A stretch of 64,000 nucleotides of DNA, taken from Zhengitettix transpicula. Taxonomy: Eukaryota > Arthropoda > Insecta > Orthoptera > Tetrigidae. The stretch's first letter is position 1. Each line of letters starts with the position of its first letter. The notes beneath the pieces are model-generated. The model saw only the letters and a list, made by a program, of their open reading frames with translations. It ran no database searches and was not told the DNA's origin. The stretch spans positions 45,544,395 to 45,608,394 of the forward strand of contig CM073590.1 in assembly GCA_037074705.1 (NCBI GenBank). The letters are read 5' to 3'. Below are positions 61,085 through 64,000 of this stretch, one piece after another. Position numbers and translations under genes: made by a program.

Positions 61085-61972
61085 ATAAATTTGAGCTAGG
61101 CTAACTTAAGGTATTTTGAGAATGTTCACAAATTTAGCCTAAATTCCAGATAAAGATAACTAATTTTCCAAATTCAGAACTAAAATTATTTGATTGGATT
61201 AAACCCAGAGGTTCAGTTACGTTGTCAGCCCATTAACCACCTCTTACTCCTTTAGATTTTCCTCTGAGGGGACCTATTCAATTCCAATAGACACAACTGA
61301 AGTGCTTCTTGCCAGGAGAATTTTAATGTTTGATGAAATAAGGGAAACCATTGATTTCAGAGAACTTGCGGACTCCATGCATTACACTAAATTTAGTTGG
61401 AGGAGGACACTGAGCAACTTTTGAGAAAAATTTTTACTTTCCATTCTTGATTATTTTGTTGTTACATTTATGGGTGTTTACTAAGTATGAAGTTAATTGC
61501 TTTTTCATAATTATGATCAAAGAGTTACACATTGTTGGAATTTTATGGGGTGAAATCTTAAGCTATTACTGAACACTACAGATACTGTTGGAATAAATGT
61601 ACAAGTTTGTGCTAAAATTTTCCCTACAAAAAACTAAAATAAACAATAAATAAGAAGACAATGACTATTAAAACATTAATGAGTTATAACAATGTAATTT
61701 GCTATTTAAACCTTTAAAGTATGATTTCCTTTTTCTTGAGGAAGCCACATTTAAATACAAACTTCACCCTTCTTATGTAAAATTATAAAAAAGATTTACG
61801 CAAATGAAATAACTGAAAAATTAGAAAACGTTTTTTCCTGGAAACATCAGGAAAATCAAACAATTTTAGTTCTGAATTTGGAAAATTAGATACCTTTATT
61901 TCGCATTTTGGCTAAATTTGCAAACATTCTCGAAATACCTGTCTTAAGTCAGCCTAGCTCCTAAATGTAGCT
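61085..61972. mobile_element. Non-autonomous element with inverted repeats of about 115 bp
   Basis: 61085-61200 and 61850-61972 are inverted copies (for example ttagttctgaatttggaaaa in the right arm, its complement in the left) with scattered mismatches. The interior of about 650 bp has no long ORF. It lies in the last transporter intron of the window. No target duplication could be fixed by eye. Confidence 0.6.
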
Positions 61973-62309
61973 TTTGCACATCTAGCTTAAATTTATTTTA
62001 AATGGTAATGAGCTGTTGAACAAGTGGTAACTCAGAGATCCACAGATGTTGGTGCATGCAAGTGCAGTTTACAATTACAGGTTTTCAAAAATAATGTGGT
62101 ACATTGTTTTGATAGGAAAGTTTTAAAGATTGCACATGTTCCTCAAAAATGTACATTAGAAGTAATCGTTTAAATACACAAATTGCCAGTTTAGGTACCT
62201 TGGAACCAAACGTCAACAACTGCTTGAATGGAGGAACTAACACAAGTCAACATTAAAATGAAGTCATTTTTTGATTCACTCTTTCTGTTCTACTACAAAA
62301 GCTGACAAA

Positions 62310-62400
62310 TTAAGGTCATGTGTTCTCATGCATGAGACTGCTGACCTGTTGGCTGGGGTTTGATTCCTACTACTGTTCTATGGTTTATTGTGGTATTTTA
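62310..62400 (+). mobile_element. Possible tRNA-derived SINE
   Basis: catgagactgctgacctgtt, then ggctggggtttgattcctac, resemble an anticodon arm and a B box. The A box is weak. It lies in the transporter intron after coding exon 7. Confidence 0.3.
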
Positions 62401-63716
62401 TTTACTCTCTTGTTCAGTTGTAGCTAACCAAACAAAGATCATGTTCGGTAACACTGCCTCTGGTGGGGTGTTTAAATTTGTATGCACAGTGACCTGATTG
62501 GTTAACTTCAAGGCTAATTAAATAGTAAATGACAAAATTATCAATTTTTTTTAATAACAATTATTTCTCAGTACAACATATCCAACAACACTCTTACAAG
62601 CTTTTCAGTCTTTTTCTGATCACCACACAAAAGTAACTAAGGATGGTGTGACATTAAATTCATTAACTCTCCTATAAAGGAAAGAGGTATAGGAAGTGGC
62701 AGACACCTTAAATCAATAGTAGTATCAGAAAACTTCCAGTCCTGTTCTCTCCTGGGAAAGGGGGGCAAACCCTCTCAAAAATTTGACATGTTCATTAATG
62801 CCTAGCCTGGTGACCTTTCCTTGAAAAAGAGAGGATTGTTGTCTTTAATATTGAAGTTAATCTGACAATTCTATGGAATCTATATCCAACTTGTATTAAA
62901 TATAATTTATTTATAAACATCAAAATATGCCATTTAAATAAAATCCCTAATATTTCTTCCCTTTGTTTAGGGTCCTCTTCAGATTATTTTATAAATTCAA
63001 AAACAATAAAAGGTTAAACCATAAATATATAAATTAAGTATAATATGGTAACTTCCAATTAAAATATGTTGTTAATTTGAATAAAACAATTTAACAGAAA
63101 AAATTTAACTTCCTCCATCAATTTCCATGAGAGTAATGAAATGAGTGTAAACAATGCCAAATCTTATATAGCTGTAACTAAATTTTTTAAATGCAATAAT
63201 TAAACATTCCAAATTCTGAAAATACAGTATTATAAATTGTAAAAACAGGGAATCCAAATTGGAATTTAAATTTGGTACATCTATTTTTTATTAATTGAAT
63301 TTATATTAGACCTAATATGTAGCATTTTTCTCATCAAACATGGATGATAATTGATTTCTTTATCTAAGATGTTTACTAATCAATCTTATGATTATTTATG
63401 TATAGATGTTTGGTTAGAACAGAGAGTTGAACTGAAGGTTGTTTTAGATTGCCATAATTTTCTTGAATTCTAGTTTGATACTGTTTTTTGCCTAACCAAT
63501 ATAACAGGCTTTACAATCCAAACATTAAATTTAGTATATTTCATTGTTTCTCTAAATTTTGTAAAACATCTTTTTGATTTTTTTTTGTTTTAAAAATCTT
63601 CCTAATATCATATGTGGCCAACAGGTTGATTAATTTAAATTGTATATTTTCCATGAATGTTTGCTTTTCCATGAATGTAGCCCACAGTTATCTCTGTTTT
63701 GATTTGTGGATGGTTT

Positions 63717-63733
63717 ATATATATATATATATA
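63717..63733. repeat. (TA)n microsatellite
   Basis: Short TA run in the last intron. Confidence 0.8.
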
Positions 63734-64000
63734 AGGAACTGAAGGTTGTTCTTCAAATTTTTGGAGGCTCTTGGCCTCCTTCCTGTGGAAATTTTTAAGT
63801 AAAAGGATAAATAATGTTTGTTATTATAAAGATTAGAGCAGTGTTTCCCAACCTTCTTTTTTGCCATGTCCCACATAAGTATTTCTAATGTGAACACCCC
63901 CCCCCCCCACTTCCCTATGTAACACATACATATTTTCATATTAAATAATTACCTAAAGAAGTCTGATTTCAACTTGTGTATCATGTTTCTTCTACATTAA

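Larger units (their letters stand above)
60326..64000 (+). other. Start of transporter intron 7 (open at window edge)
   Basis: It begins with a consensus gtaagt. It contains the inverted-repeat element, a possible SINE and simple repeats. I looked for the next exon (P-x-E-N-x-M after ALEAIGV) and found none before 64000. Confidence 0.7.

Overview
The window looks like AT-rich nuclear DNA of a large, repeat-laden arthropod genome, probably an insect. The evidence is spliced genes with long introns and consensus GT-AG sites, poly-A retroposons with target-site duplications, Penelope-like elements, tRNA-derived SINEs, fold-back elements and many (TA)n tracts. No bacterial operon, CRISPR array or IS element is present. 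A cockroach or termite origin is only a guess from the style of the repeats.

One cellular gene is clear, on the + strand. It is a proton-coupled amino acid transporter of the SLC36/PAT type (AA_trans, APC superfamily). Seven coding exons run from the ATG at 40831 to 60325 and join in frame to give 289 codons: a hydrophilic N-terminus, then the family signature in exon 4 and further membrane segments in exons 6 and 7. The C-terminal part lies beyond the right edge. The ATG exon starts at a splice acceptor (40786/40787), so at least one untranslated exon lies upstream. Candidate promoter/first-exon regions are at 19080-19207 (CRE plus a GTAAGG donor), 37560-37757 (CACGTG plus a GTATGT donor) and, less directly, a CpG-rich block at 5440-5640.

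The rest is intergenic or intronic DNA. Its most striking content is a GC-rich, 3'-poly(A) retroposon family, here called R1, of about 500-650 bp. About 14 copies or fragments occur in both orientations. Four copies have clear target-site duplications (7547/8092, 47731/48270, 52159/53382, 52699/53264), and one copy is nested inside another. Other repeats are Penelope-like remnants (GIY-YIG endonuclease at 14093-14410, reverse transcriptase with YVDD at 57710-58640) and several hammerhead-ribozyme-like motifs (13681-13720, 46070-46115, 48984-49012, 53424-53460). One of these motifs sits in a 50-bp perfect inverted repeat. There is also a broken LINE-type ORF1 with a zinc knuckle (23880-25064), transposase fragments (22070-22330, 50950-51185), tRNA-derived SINEs, two fold-back/TIR elements, and a roughly 2-kb 24/25-bp minisatellite in transporter intron 2 (43372-45390).

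Region by region: 1-19 kb is AT-rich DNA with R1 copies, a Penelope-like end and SINEs. 19-40 kb holds the candidate promoter, a broken LINE, a large repeat family present in both orientations, and R1 copies. 40.8-60.3 kb is the transporter with repeat-filled introns. 60.3-64 kb is the next transporter intron, containing a TIR element. Nothing here amounts to a new multi-gene system. The most novel items are the modular R1 family and the ribozyme-like ends.
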